The notes under the pieces: generated by a model | Databases searched by the model: none | What the model was told of the DNA's origin: nothing | Seen by the model: the letters and a program-made list of their open reading frames with translations, nothing else | Assembly: GCA_965227315.1 (NCBI GenBank) | Contig: OZ245737.1 | Location: forward strand, 3,286,001 to 3,350,000 | Direction of reading: 5' to 3' | DNA: 64,000 nucleotides | Source of the DNA: JANQHS01 sp965227315 | Lineage (GTDB): Bacteria > Bacteroidota > Bacteroidia > Cytophagales > CCMP332 | Shown here: positions 44,847 to 52,963 of the stretch, in pieces | How the letters are laid out: each line of letters opens with the position of its first letter | How positions within the stretch are numbered: position 1 is the stretch's first letter | Made by a program: the position numbers and the translations under genes

Positions 44847-45680
44847 TTACTTTTTTCTGAATTGGACTTCTAGATTATGAAAATCAATGATAGGTTTCAA
44901 GAATTCTTCGAGATCGTACACACAAAGCTGTGAGGCAGCATCGCAAAGTGCTCTGGCAGGCTCAGGATGGGTCTCGATAAAAACACCGTCTACACCGGCA
45001 GCTACGCCTGCCCTTGCGAGGGTGGGGAGGAATTGTCTTGAGCCTCCTGAAGGATCTGCACTGGGTATTCCATATTTTCTGATGCTGTGAGTAATGTCGA
45101 ATACAACTGGGTATCCTGTCTCATTGAGATGGTAAAAACTCCGGGGATCCACAACAAGGTCGTTGTATCCAAAGGTGTAACCTCTTTCAGTAAGGATTAC
45201 CTGGTCATTTCCTGAATCAATACACTTCTGAAGCGGCTTGGACATATTATCCGGTGCCAGGAACTGGGCATGTTTCAGGTTTACCACTTTTCCTGTTTTG
45301 GCCGCCGCGGTAACTATGCTTGACTGCATGGCCAGATAAGCCGGGATCTGGATAACATCCAGCACCTCTCCCGCAGCTGAGACCTGTTCGGGATAATGCA
45401 CATCAGAGAGGATCGTAAAACCAAAATCATCCTTGATCTTCTGAAGCATTTTTAATCCTTCATCAAGACCTGGTCCCTGGTAGAATTCCAGGGAACTTCT
45501 GTTGTCCTTGGTAAACGAGGATTTGTAGATGATGGGAATACCTACTCTTTCAGAGACGCCTTGCAAGGTCTCGGCGGTGTCCATCATGGTCTTTTCATCT
45601 TCGATCACGCAGGGACCCGAGATCAAGAACAATTGATCCGATCCGCATTCTATGTTTCCAACTTTTACGATCTTTTTCAT
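44847..45680 (-). CDS. kdsA: 3-deoxy-8-phosphooctulonate synthase (Kdo-8-phosphate synthase)
   Basis: Condenses arabinose 5-phosphate and phosphoenolpyruvate. It has 277 residues. FLISGPCVIEDEKTMMDTAE carries the Cys that marks the metal-dependent class; IIYKSSFTKDNRSS, FGFTILSDVHYPEQV, NLKHAQFLAPDNM and VFIETHPEPARALCDAAS complete the active site. ATG at 45680 (MKKIVKVGN) is chosen because it is one base after the kdnB stop. An upstream start would extend 24 residues into kdnB. Confidence 0.95.
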   Translation of the reverse strand: MKKIVKVGNIECGSDQLFLISGPCVIEDEKTMMDTAETLQGVSERVGIPIIYKSSFTKDNRSSLEFYQGPGLDEGLKMLQKIKDDFGFTILSDVHYPEQVSAAGEVLDVIQIPAYLAMQSSIVTAAAKTGKVVNLKHAQFLAPDNMSKPLQKCIDSGNDQVILTERGYTFGYNDLVVDPRSFYHLNETGYPVVFDITHSIRKYGIPSADPSGGSRQFLPTLARAGVAAGVDGVFIETHPEPARALCDAASQLCVYDLEEFLKPIIDFHNLEVQFRKK

Positions 45681-45681
45681 C

Positions 45682-46758
45682 TTACATTCTTCTGTACCAG
45701 GCTTTGATCCTATCCCGGTCAAGTACCTCTTCCCAATTCTCTCCAAAAGCATGCCTCCACATATGAGGCAGATTATAGGCGACCTCGGTCATCGCATCAA
45801 TGGTTTCATCAGACCATTCATCGGAAAGCTTTGAAGGAAGGTCAATATTGTGTTTGCTCACCATGGATTTGAATTCCTGGACATAGTCCCCATAAACATC
45901 CTCCAGTTGATTAAAGGCAATGCAATTGGCAATACCATGGTGGGTATGCAGGATCTTGGACATCCCATAGGAGAGAGCATGGCAAACGCCGACTTCCGAG
46001 TAGGTCAGACTGAGACCTCCCATATATGATGCCACCATGAGAAGCTCATCGCTCCTTGGGTCTTTTCGATCAAGTTCCAGGTACACTTCCCGACACATGT
46101 CCAGTGCTTTGAATCCAAAGGCTTCGCTAAAAGCATTTTTGAAATCCCCGGTCATGGATTCCACGCAATGGATATAACAATCCATGCCGGTATAAAACCA
46201 TTGGTTATCAGGAACTGTGGCTGTGAGATCTGGATCCAAAACGATCTGGTTCAATACTGTCCAATCGCATTTTAATCCGAGCTTTTTAACAGGTCCGGTA
46301 AGAACCGCAGTCATACTAACTTCAGCTCCGGTACCGGAAATAGTCGGAACCCCACAGGCCCATATCCCTGGTTTTTTGATCAGATTTAATCCCTGGTACC
46401 GAACGGAAGATCCCTCATTCGTAAACATGAGTGAAAGGGCTTTGGCAACGTCCATCACACTTCCGCCACCGATTCCCACAATTCCATCGGGAAGCCCGTA
46501 TGCTGAAAGGTATTTATCTCTTAATCCATCGATGAGTTCGGTTGTGGGTTCTTCCTTGACATCAATGATCTCCAAGTGGTCAGAAGCCCCCAAAGGTATC
46601 CTGCTCCTGAATTCTTGATCATCGCGGAAGTATTCATCGAGGCAAAAAAGAATGTAGCCCCCTTGGCTGCCGCGTACGGGTTCGATGATTTCACCCAGCC
46701 TGGAAAAACTTCCCCGGCCATAGGCGGTCTTTTCTACGCTTTTAAAATTCCTGAACAT
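45682..46758 (-). CDS. kdnB: KdnB-like 3-deoxy-D-manno-octulosonate 8-oxidase
   Basis: A 358-residue iron-containing alcohol dehydrogenase family protein. GIGGGSVMDVAKALSLMF binds NAD, and the metal ligands are expected around GMDCYIHCVESMTGDF and HALSYGMSKILHTHHGIANC. In Shewanella oneidensis KdnB oxidises the C8 hydroxyl of Kdo to the aldehyde. The adjacent KdnA-like aminotransferase makes that assignment strong here. It lies 2 bases after kdnA and 1 base before kdsA. Confidence 0.88.
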   Translation of the reverse strand: MFRNFKSVEKTAYGRGSFSRLGEIIEPVRGSQGGYILFCLDEYFRDDQEFRSRIPLGASDHLEIIDVKEEPTTELIDGLRDKYLSAYGLPDGIVGIGGGSVMDVAKALSLMFTNEGSSVRYQGLNLIKKPGIWACGVPTISGTGAEVSMTAVLTGPVKKLGLKCDWTVLNQIVLDPDLTATVPDNQWFYTGMDCYIHCVESMTGDFKNAFSEAFGFKALDMCREVYLELDRKDPRSDELLMVASYMGGLSLTYSEVGVCHALSYGMSKILHTHHGIANCIAFNQLEDVYGDYVQEFKSMVSKHNIDLPSKLSDEWSDETIDAMTEVAYNLPHMWRHAFGENWEEVLDRDRIKAWYRRM

Positions 46759-46760
46759 CT

Positions 46761-47954
46761 TTACCCGATCACGGAACTTAGAACCCCCTTCATTTTCAAG
46801 CCAAGATCCCTGGCTTCTTCTTCTGTCCAGGTTCCCCTGATTCCCAAGGAGATCAGCCTGCTGATCACGTCCTCGGATTTTGGAAGGTGTAGGTTGTTAT
46901 AATCCTGGGGAAGATCCAGTTCCTGGATGGCCATGGGCGCTATGGATCTGAGGTTTTTCAAATGCCCCCATTGATTGATATAATGGAACATATTGGTATA
47001 CCAATAGGCGACCCCGATCCCATTTTCGCCGAACTTATTGACGGCTTCCTGGGCCTTGCCCTTGCTCGGAAGAAAGAAGTTCAGGAAGGTTCCAGAATCG
47101 CCTTCCGGATCAGGCATATGCCTGAATTCCAATCCTTCCACCTCCAATAGAATATCTTTGATGATCTTCTTGTTTCTCCTTTTGTCATCTCTGATTCTCC
47201 TCAGCTTTTGCATTTGGGCAAGTCCAATAGCCGCATGGAGCTCACTTATCCTGTAATTGAAACCAAGGTAGGGGTGTTGCTCCATTCCACGATTGTCACC
47301 GATGTGATCATGACCATGATCTGAAAAATTATCGGCCTTAAGGTAGGTTTCCTCATCATCTGTAATAAAGACGCCTCCTTCACCTGCGGTGGTGATCTTG
47401 AAAAAGTCGAAGGAGAATGCACTGGCGGTTCCAAATTTTCCTACATGCTTGCCCTTATAGAAAGCCCCCAGAGCCTGAGCCGAGTCTTCGATCAACTTGA
47501 TGTTATGCTTGTCGCAGACCGTCTTGATCCCGTCAATGTCAGCCGCAGCCCCACACATATGTACAAGCAGCACTGCTTTGGTATTCGGGGTAATTGCCTT
47601 TTCCACACCCTCAGCACTGAGGCATAGTGTTTCATCGACTTCTGCGAAGACGGGTATTCCGCCTCCGTAGATCACCGCTTCAATTGTAGCGATATAGGTA
47701 AAGGGCGGAACAATCACCTCATCCCTATAACCGACTCCTGATGCGGCCATACAGCAGGCAACAGCCGTTGAGCCACTTGATACGGCGAGGGCATACTTGG
47801 AATCTGTGTATGCTCGAATCTCTGCTTCAAGATCTTTGGCTTTCCAGATCCCTTCCCTGAGGTCGTCATGATTGTATCTGAACAGGATTCCCGTATCCAG
47901 GACCTCATTCACATGCTTCTTTTCTTCTTCTCCGAAATACTCTGTTCCAGGCAT
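46761..47954 (-). CDS. kdnA: KdnA-like 8-amino-3,8-dideoxy-manno-octulosonate synthase
   Basis: A 397-residue PLP-dependent DegT/DnrJ/EryC1/StrS aminotransferase that adds an amino group to the C8 aldehyde made by KdnB. The N-terminal MPGTEYFGEEEKKHVNEVL, VIVPPFTYIATIEAVIYGG, LVHMCGAAADIDGIK, the PLP-Lys region FSFDFFKITTAGEGG and NFSDHGHDHIGDNRGME resemble Shewanella KdnA closely. The ATG at 47954 is used because KdnA proteins begin MPG; a TTG at 47966 lies in frame. A -7-like element TATTTTTG (47986-47979) lies upstream. It is first of a five-gene operon. Confidence 0.9.
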   Translation of the reverse strand: MPGTEYFGEEEKKHVNEVLDTGILFRYNHDDLREGIWKAKDLEAEIRAYTDSKYALAVSSGSTAVACCMAASGVGYRDEVIVPPFTYIATIEAVIYGGGIPVFAEVDETLCLSAEGVEKAITPNTKAVLLVHMCGAAADIDGIKTVCDKHNIKLIEDSAQALGAFYKGKHVGKFGTASAFSFDFFKITTAGEGGVFITDDEETYLKADNFSDHGHDHIGDNRGMEQHPYLGFNYRISELHAAIGLAQMQKLRRIRDDKRRNKKIIKDILLEVEGLEFRHMPDPEGDSGTFLNFFLPSKGKAQEAVNKFGENGIGVAYWYTNMFHYINQWGHLKNLRSIAPMAIQELDLPQDYNNLHLPKSEDVISRLISLGIRGTWTEEEARDLGLKMKGVLSSVIG

Positions 47955-48037
47955 ATTTTCGTTCAAATTTTAGAGGCGCAAAAATAGGGTATTTGGGTGG
48001 TTTGTAGGTTCACTGAAACTTCTTTGTATAAGGAAGG

Positions 48038-49087
48038 TTAATGGCCAAAAAGCTTCTCGGGAATCGCCTTTTTCAGGAAATTGGGAGGTCTCAGGCGATA
48101 GGCAAATACCAGCATCACTCTTCCGTATTGGTAGGCAAGGCTTTTCCCAAGATTGAGTGTACTAAAAGCAGCATTTGTACCCAGATACCACCTGTCCTTG
48201 TTATAGCCCAGCCCAAATGATGCCCTGAAATTGAAGTTCACCGGTTGCCTGTCCTGGTTTTCATAAAAAGGATCTTCTGTCTGGATGGCCGCTCCCTGAA
48301 GACTGAGGCCTGGTGTGAGACGAAAACTGAAAAACATATGTTTGAGAAAAACAATGTTCGCGGTATAGCCTCCGAAGATCCCTATTTCACTGTAATTGGC
48401 CTCAGTAATATGTGTGCCGGAGTCAAACTGGTTCATGATGTTACCCGGAACGATTGAGGAATCGGCGTTAAGTCCGATCAAAGCAATGCCACCTCCAAGG
48501 AAGAAACTACCTGCCGATTTGGTCTGGACTTCGTTCTGAACATTGACCGAGCGATAGGAGTAGCGCTTATGGTTGAAAATGTAGAAAAATGATCCCCCTA
48601 CAGCACCGGTTCGAATGTCCGGGCGCTGGTAGATGACCTCCGTGTTGTATTCAGGATCAAACTCACCCATGTTCTCAACATAGTAACCCTGTATGGTCTG
48701 AAAAAAGGCATTGATACCGAACTTCCTGGGATAGGCATAGAGCAGAAGATTAAAAGAGCGTGACTCCCCATAGATGTGATCGTCATTGTTAATGAATGGA
48801 AAATTGAAAGCCAGGTTCAGGCCGAGCCATCTGTAGTTGAAACCGAATCCGAGATTGGTGTTCTCATTCGGCTTTAGCGTAAGCTGACGATCCGTGCTGA
48901 TATCCGTGATATAAAGCGAATTGATCTTGGATATGGTGAAAATCCTGAGGATAAGAGAATCCTCAAGAAGATGAACATATCCCGAATCATAATGCTCGGG
49001 TTCCCCTCCAAAGTCGAACTCCTCCTGAGCAAGTAGAGAATGGCCTGATAGGAATAATACGAAGGCTATAAGAACCTTCTTTTTCAT
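48038..49087 (-). CDS. DUF4421 outer-membrane protein
   Basis: A 349-residue exported protein with a signal peptide (KVLIAFVLFLSGHSLLAQ). LTLKPNENTNLGFGFNYRWL, SFNLLLYAYPRKFGINAF and SYRSVNVQNEVQTKSAGSFF match DUF4421, a Bacteroidota beta-barrel-like family of unknown role. It lies upstream of the Kdo8N operon on the same strand, separated by about 80 bases that probably hold the kdnA promoter. Confidence 0.82.
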   Translation of the reverse strand: MKKKVLIAFVLFLSGHSLLAQEEFDFGGEPEHYDSGYVHLLEDSLILRIFTISKINSLYITDISTDRQLTLKPNENTNLGFGFNYRWLGLNLAFNFPFINNDDHIYGESRSFNLLLYAYPRKFGINAFFQTIQGYYVENMGEFDPEYNTEVIYQRPDIRTGAVGGSFFYIFNHKRYSYRSVNVQNEVQTKSAGSFFLGGGIALIGLNADSSIVPGNIMNQFDSGTHITEANYSEIGIFGGYTANIVFLKHMFFSFRLTPGLSLQGAAIQTEDPFYENQDRQPVNFNFRASFGLGYNKDRWYLGTNAAFSTLNLGKSLAYQYGRVMLVFAYRLRPPNFLKKAIPEKLFGH

Positions 49088-49096
49088 AGAGGCAAG

Positions 49097-49588
49097 TTAT
49101 TTCCTTGGCCTGTAAAATACGATTTTTCCCTTTTTCAGATTGTCGAGATTCAGATCACCAAGTTTTACCTTCCTGACCCCATTGGCGTTTTGCTGAGCCA
49201 CCTTGAATTGGGTAGGAGAGATCACCTCATAGATAATTGCACTGTGTTTTGGAGCTTTTGATGTGTATTCCACATTGCCTTTTTTGTACTTGAATACCAC
49301 ATTGGAGTATTGTAAACAGTCCCCGGGCAGAACGGTATTCTCGTAGGGGTCATATTTATCTCCCCAGGTGTTGGGAAAATCCCAGTCAGCACCGGCATTG
49401 TCAAGTGCCTGCTTTAGCAGATCCCAGCATTCACCTCTGTCGATCTTTTGGTTCATATGATCATCTACATAGTCTATGATCTCCTGATTGACTTCGGGCA
49501 GATCGGATGGTTGTGTGTGTCCGATCAAAGGGAGCAAAAAAAAGCCGCCCCAAAGAAATGTGACGGCCAAAGCATGAAGGTGGTTCAT
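49097..49588 (-). CDS. Small secreted protein, CHAP/NlpC-P60-like (tentative)
   Basis: A 163-residue exported protein (signal to TQPSDLP). GECWDLLKQALDNAGADW, LPGDCLQYSNVVF and SAPKHSAIIYEVIS place a Cys, a second Cys and a His in the order of papain-like NlpC/P60 or CHAP amidases. NLKKGKIVFYRPRK is a typical terminal strand. This is a pattern-based guess. It precedes the DUF4421 gene by 9 bases, so the two and the upstream lipoprotein may be co-expressed. Confidence 0.5.
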   Translation of the reverse strand: MNHLHALAVTFLWGGFFLLPLIGHTQPSDLPEVNQEIIDYVDDHMNQKIDRGECWDLLKQALDNAGADWDFPNTWGDKYDPYENTVLPGDCLQYSNVVFKYKKGNVEYTSKAPKHSAIIYEVISPTQFKVAQQNANGVRKVKLGDLNLDNLKKGKIVFYRPRK

Positions 49589-49594
49589 GATTCT

Positions 49595-50449
49595 TTAAAT
49601 AATAACATCATAGGTTTCACCCAGAAAGGAAACTGTAGCCTTGCGATCGCAGGTTCCATCTCCATAATCCACAACCCTTGGATTTCCTCCTTGTGGTACG
49701 ATCTGTATCGTTCCCTCTCTGATCCATGGACATGGAAGCTCGATAATGAGGGCCTTCGTAATGGTTACGCTATAGGGAATACCGTTCGACGCTGTTCCAA
49801 ACTCTACCAATCCGGTACCGTTGCCGGTGATCTGATACTTATCGTCAAAAACCCAGGGGAATATACCAACTGTTGAATCTCCGGCAATCCAGGTTCTTAC
49901 CCTGTTCGAATTAAACGTGATCGAATCAGTTCCATTTGGCTTGACCACAACCCCACTGACCGCAATGATGAAATATGGATCCTGATTTTGATCCAAGCCC
50001 TTGTTCTCAACTGTCTTGGTGCCCTTGACCTGATGGTCATTGATGAAGAAATCCTCAAAACTGTGAGTGATCACGGTACCCGCGTCGATATACCGGCCAT
50101 TATAGGTGATAATGAATTTTCCTCGACGCACATTATTGTCACCCCCGAGGCAATTTGTATCTCCAAAGTCAATGACTATTCTATTGATATTATTGATTGT
50201 GTCAAACGTTATGCTGGCACAGGGGCCGATAATGCTGCTACCCCCCAGTTTACCTCCACTATAATTATTACCCCCCGACTCGGCATCGTCTGCTACCGCC
50301 TGGGTGTTTTCAAAAAGATTGCTTGCGAGGCTATAATCCTGGGAAGCGGTAAAATCTCTGTTTGTCGGATCTTCTTCATCGTTTTGGCAGGACTGGAAAA
50401 AGTATCCCCCGAGGAGAAGCAATAGCGAAATGGATAGAACCTTTTTCAT
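49595..50449 (-). CDS. Hypothetical lipoprotein
   Basis: A 284-residue lipoprotein (lipobox in YFFQSCQND). The mature part is beta-rich with IDFGDTNCLGGDNNVRRGKF and TKTVENKGLDQNQDPYFIIA; repeated 'I.F..DT.C.G.D...R.G' wording is common in Bacteroidota surface lipoproteins of unknown role. It has four cysteines in the mature chain, possibly disulfide-bonded. It lies 6 bases upstream of the CHAP-like gene. Confidence 0.7.
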   Translation of the reverse strand: MKKVLSISLLLLLGGYFFQSCQNDEEDPTNRDFTASQDYSLASNLFENTQAVADDAESGGNNYSGGKLGGSSIIGPCASITFDTINNINRIVIDFGDTNCLGGDNNVRRGKFIITYNGRYIDAGTVITHSFEDFFINDHQVKGTKTVENKGLDQNQDPYFIIAVSGVVVKPNGTDSITFNSNRVRTWIAGDSTVGIFPWVFDDKYQITGNGTGLVEFGTASNGIPYSVTITKALIIELPCPWIREGTIQIVPQGGNPRVVDYGDGTCDRKATVSFLGETYDVII

Positions 50450-50546
50450 CGACGTTTTTTTGTTGGTTTACGCGAAATACCGTTCAAAGTTACAGTGTTG
50501 ATCACATCTCATCCTGGCAAAAAACAAGCCAATTATGGTTTGGGGG

Positions 50547-50577
50547 TTTCTTTGTTTCCCATTGCTGATTAGTTTTG
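50547..50577 (+). promoter_or_regulatory. Promoter of the tRNA-Pro gene
   Basis: TAGTTTTG (50570-50577) matches TAnnTTTG, and TTTC (50547-50550) is a one-mismatch -33 element with the ideal 19-nt spacing. Transcription would begin near 50584, just before the leader hairpin. Confidence 0.55.
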
Positions 50578-50586
50578 CGATCTTCT

Positions 50587-50663
50587 TTTACGGGATGTAG
50601 CTTCCTACCTCTTCTTCATTTCATTCAGAAAGGTGGGACAGGCACTTCATCACATCCCGTAAA
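50587..50663 (+). promoter_or_regulatory. Structured leader hairpin before tRNA-Pro
   Basis: TTTACGGGATGT (50587-50598) pairs perfectly with ACATCCCGTAAA (50652-50663), and inside it CCTACCT (50604-50610) pairs with AGGTGGG (50631-50637). The 5' arm repeats the first 12 bases of the tRNA (CGGGATGTAGCT). The 3' arm can instead pair with the tRNA acceptor strand at 50671-50678. Confidence 0.6.
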
Positions 50664-50670
50664 CGAATAT

Positions 50671-50744
50671 CGGGATGTAGCTCAGTCCGGTAGAGTACTC
50701 GTCTGGGGGGCGAGTGGTCGTGGGTTCAAATCCCGCCATCCCGA
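50671..50744 (+). tRNA. tRNA-Pro (GGG anticodon)
   Basis: A full cloverleaf can be drawn: acceptor CGGGATG/CATCCCG, D arm GCTC...GAGT, anticodon stem CTCGT/GCGAG with the seven-base loop CTGGGGG (anticodon GGG), and T arm GTGGG-TTCAAAT-CCCGC. The discriminator is A at 50744; CCA is not encoded. It is followed by a strong terminator. Confidence 0.95.
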
Positions 50745-50751
50745 CAATGCA

Positions 50752-50783
50752 AAAAGCCCGCTGTTTTTTCAGCGGGCTTTTTT
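50752..50783 (+). terminator. Intrinsic terminator after tRNA-Pro
   Basis: AAAAGCCCGCTG and CAGCGGGCTTTT form a 12-bp stem with a T-rich loop, followed by TT. It is symmetric enough to serve the convergent M28 peptidase gene too. Confidence 0.85.
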
Positions 50784-50804
50784 GTTTTCTGATCGCGGAT
50801 AGAA

Positions 50805-52445
50805 TCAATTCATGTATTGATCTCTGATGGATTTGAACTCCGATCCCTCGCGCCATTGCGGCCAAACCTCTGAGTTTGCCAGTTCTTTTCCTACGTCGTA
50901 GAAGATCTGGATATCGTTGAGCAAACCTCTGAGGTCTGCATCGGGGTCATAATTATCCTGGGGTTTATGATAGCGGTCTATCAAATATTCCGTTTTCATT
51001 TCTTCAGCATATTCCTTTCCCTGCTCCGCGTGGTGTGCGCCACCTTCGCAATAGAGGGCCGGTATTCCGATTTTTGCAAAATTGAAATGGTCAGATCTGA
51101 AGAAATAGCCCTTTCCCGGGTCAGGGTCAGGAATAATGTAGCGATCCTGTTTGTGAGCGGCCCGCTCGGCATAATCATCCAATTCGGACTGACCAAAGCC
51201 TACCACGGTCAGATCTTTCATGGGGCCATTCATGGTGAGTCCGTCCATATTGATGTTTGCTACGGACTTTGCCGGATCGAATATGGGGTTTTCCGAATAG
51301 AATGCAGATCCCAAAAGCCCTTGTTCTTCGGCGGTAACAGCAAGGAAAACAATCGATCTTTTTGGAGCTTCATATTCCGGTCCAAACATCCTGGCCAGTT
51401 CCAGAATACAACTGGTGCCACTGGCGTTGTCCAGAAAGCCGTTGTAAATAGAATCACCTTCAATCGGCTTGCCAATTCCGAGGTGGTCCCAATGAGCGGA
51501 ATACAGGATGACTTCTTCGGGGTTTTCTGTTCCCGGGATCATGGCAACGACATTTTGGGATTTTGAATGGCGAATGGTATTGCTCATCCCAAGTGAACAG
51601 GTCAAACCAAGTTCAACTGCCTGAAAGGCATTTGTTTTGGCATCATTGATCAGTGATGGGTCGGTTTCCGAGGTCTCAAGTATCTTCTGAAAGGAGTCCC
51701 AGGAGATCCAGCCTTCCGCTGCGCAGCGGCCCTGGTTCCCATCCTCCGATTCCAGATAAAGCTGTGGTCCGGTCCAGCCATTCTCCACGACCCCCCAGGG
51801 ATATCCTGCTGGTATGGTTTTGTGAACGATCAGGACTGCTTCTGCTCCTTGCCTTGCTGCCTCCTCGTATTTGTAAGTCCAACGCCCATAATATGTCATG
51901 GTATTGCCTTTGAAAAAACTGGTGTCTCCCATTCCAAAACCAGGGTCATTTACAAGAACGATCACGGTCTTACCTTCGATATCCAATCCCTCGTAGTCGT
52001 TCCAGTCATATTCCGGGGCGACAATGCCATATCCGGCAAAGACCATTGGAGAGTTCTCGATCTCAACAGTTTCCGAAACCCTTCTCGTCAGGGCTACAAA
52101 TTCAGTAGCCTGCTGAAATTCAATTTTCCGACCATTGCCTTCAACGAGCAGGTTGCCGTTTAATGTGGAACTCACCTCAGCCATGGGCACCTCCTGATAC
52201 CAACTTCCATTATTACCGGGGACGGCTCCGGCCTTTTCAAATTCTGAAACCAGGTAGTCCAGGGTTTTCTTTTCCCCTTCGGTGAAGGGCATTCTTCCCT
52301 GAAACTCATCGGAAGCCAGTCTTTCCAAATGACTTCTTACATTATCTTCATCGGGGGTAGGAGATATGCTCTCTTCCTTTTGCTGAGCACAAGAGAAAAA
52401 TAGCAGCATGGGAATAAGCAGAAAACAAAAACACAATATCCTCAT
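50805..52445 (-). CDS. M28 family aminopeptidase lipoprotein with PA domain
   Basis: A 546-residue exported peptidase with a lipoprotein signal (LLIPMLLFFSCAQQ). A PA insert lies around 150-260. The M28 zinc core is seen as YSAHWDHLGIG (His, Asp), GFLDNASGTS, TAEEQGLLGSAFY (catalytic Glu), NINMDGLTM and RSDHFNFAKIGIPAL. It probably removes amino acids from peptides at the outer membrane. The ATG at 52445 is chosen to give the lipobox at residue 20; an upstream start adds eight residues. Confidence 0.92.
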   Translation of the reverse strand: MRILCFCFLLIPMLLFFSCAQQKEESISPTPDEDNVRSHLERLASDEFQGRMPFTEGEKKTLDYLVSEFEKAGAVPGNNGSWYQEVPMAEVSSTLNGNLLVEGNGRKIEFQQATEFVALTRRVSETVEIENSPMVFAGYGIVAPEYDWNDYEGLDIEGKTVIVLVNDPGFGMGDTSFFKGNTMTYYGRWTYKYEEAARQGAEAVLIVHKTIPAGYPWGVVENGWTGPQLYLESEDGNQGRCAAEGWISWDSFQKILETSETDPSLINDAKTNAFQAVELGLTCSLGMSNTIRHSKSQNVVAMIPGTENPEEVILYSAHWDHLGIGKPIEGDSIYNGFLDNASGTSCILELARMFGPEYEAPKRSIVFLAVTAEEQGLLGSAFYSENPIFDPAKSVANINMDGLTMNGPMKDLTVVGFGQSELDDYAERAAHKQDRYIIPDPDPGKGYFFRSDHFNFAKIGIPALYCEGGAHHAEQGKEYAEEMKTEYLIDRYHKPQDNYDPDADLRGLLNDIQIFYDVGKELANSEVWPQWREGSEFKSIRDQYMN

Positions 52446-52557
52446 AATTCTTAGATACAATAAGGGCACGAAAATACTAAAATGATTTATTCACAATTGT
52501 TCATAAAATGGTGCATAACCGGGTGGAGAAGTTGTTGAAAAAATAGAGCCCAAAAGT

Positions 52558-52588
52558 TTTGTTAGAACATGATAAAATTAAACCTTTG
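52558..52588 (+). promoter_or_regulatory. Promoter of the candidate noncoding RNA
   Basis: TTTG (52558-52561), exactly 19 nt, then AACCTTTG (52581-52588): one mismatch to TTTG-N19-TAnnTTTG. The predicted start is near 52594. Confidence 0.5.
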
Positions 52589-52593
52589 GTATG

Positions 52594-52880
52594 CGGATGA
52601 ATGATAGAGGGGAGAGCCGAAAGGCTGCTGGGATGGGGAGCAAAGTCCGAGTTCAGAGGCGAAAGGTTGTGGTTCTTCGGAGCGACATCTGAAACGGTTA
52701 GCCGCAAAAACTTCTGGATTCATGCGAAGGCGAAAGTCGGAGCACCGATCAATGCCCCGGACCAGTTCAAGGAGGTTCGCCTCCTGGCTCGTTTCGAACG
52801 ATAGTCCGCGCACCTTTAGGGCTCAGGCGCTGAGGTGATGAAGCGGGGATTCAATGGTCAGGTTTGAGTCCTCGCTTTTG
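52594..52880 (+). ncRNA. Candidate structured noncoding RNA of about 285 nt, family not recognised
   Basis: The 518-bp gap between the M28 gene and the BNR-repeat gene holds a GC-richer unit bounded by a promoter match and a strong terminator. Hairpins closed by stable tetraloops are visible: AGCC-GAAA-GGCT (52615-52626), GTTC-TTCG-GAGC (52672-52683) and AGGAGG-TTCG-CCTCCT (52770-52785). TCGTT-TCG-AACGA (52789-52801) and CTCAG-GCG-CTGAG (52822-52834) follow, and a further GGC-GAAA-GTC loop lies near 52730-52738. A 67-codon open frame (52601-52804) crosses all these stems and looks incidental. I checked for tmRNA, RNase P and SRP signatures and found none. A decayed repeat or a small protein gene remains possible. 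Confidence 0.5.
52843..52879 (+). terminator. Intrinsic terminator of the candidate ncRNA
   Basis: GCGGGGATTCAA (52843-52854) pairs over 12 bp, with two G-U pairs, with TTGAGTCCTCGC (52864-52875), followed by TTTT. No protein gene on this strand ends nearby, which implies a forward transcript. Confidence 0.7.
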
Positions 52881-52918
52881 TTATTTACAACAGTTAAGAA
52901 GTTTTGCAGCGCATTAAA

Positions 52919-52944
52919 AAAGGGGTAGTTTTTACTACCCCTTT
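52919..52944 (-). terminator. Intrinsic terminator of the BNR/VPS10 gene
   Basis: An 11-bp stem AAAGGGGTAGT/ACTACCCCTTT with a four-base loop is followed on the minus strand by a T tract. It lies 20 bases after the stop of the BNR gene. Confidence 0.85.
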
Positions 52945-52963
52945 GTTTTTGAACCTATCCTTT

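Noticed and set aside
50575..50802. 75-codon open frame over the tRNA-Pro region
   Set aside because: It crosses the tRNA and both hairpins and is an accidental reading frame.
50967..51566. Open frame of 199 codons on the plus strand inside the M28 peptidase gene
   Set aside because: Antisense to the zinc-binding core of the peptidase; no family features.
52594..52880. tmRNA, RNase P RNA or SRP RNA
   Set aside because: No Ala-rich tag reading frame, no matching conserved RNase P regions beyond a weak AAAGTCCG, and no SRP Alu or S-domain motif. Kept as an unassigned RNA.
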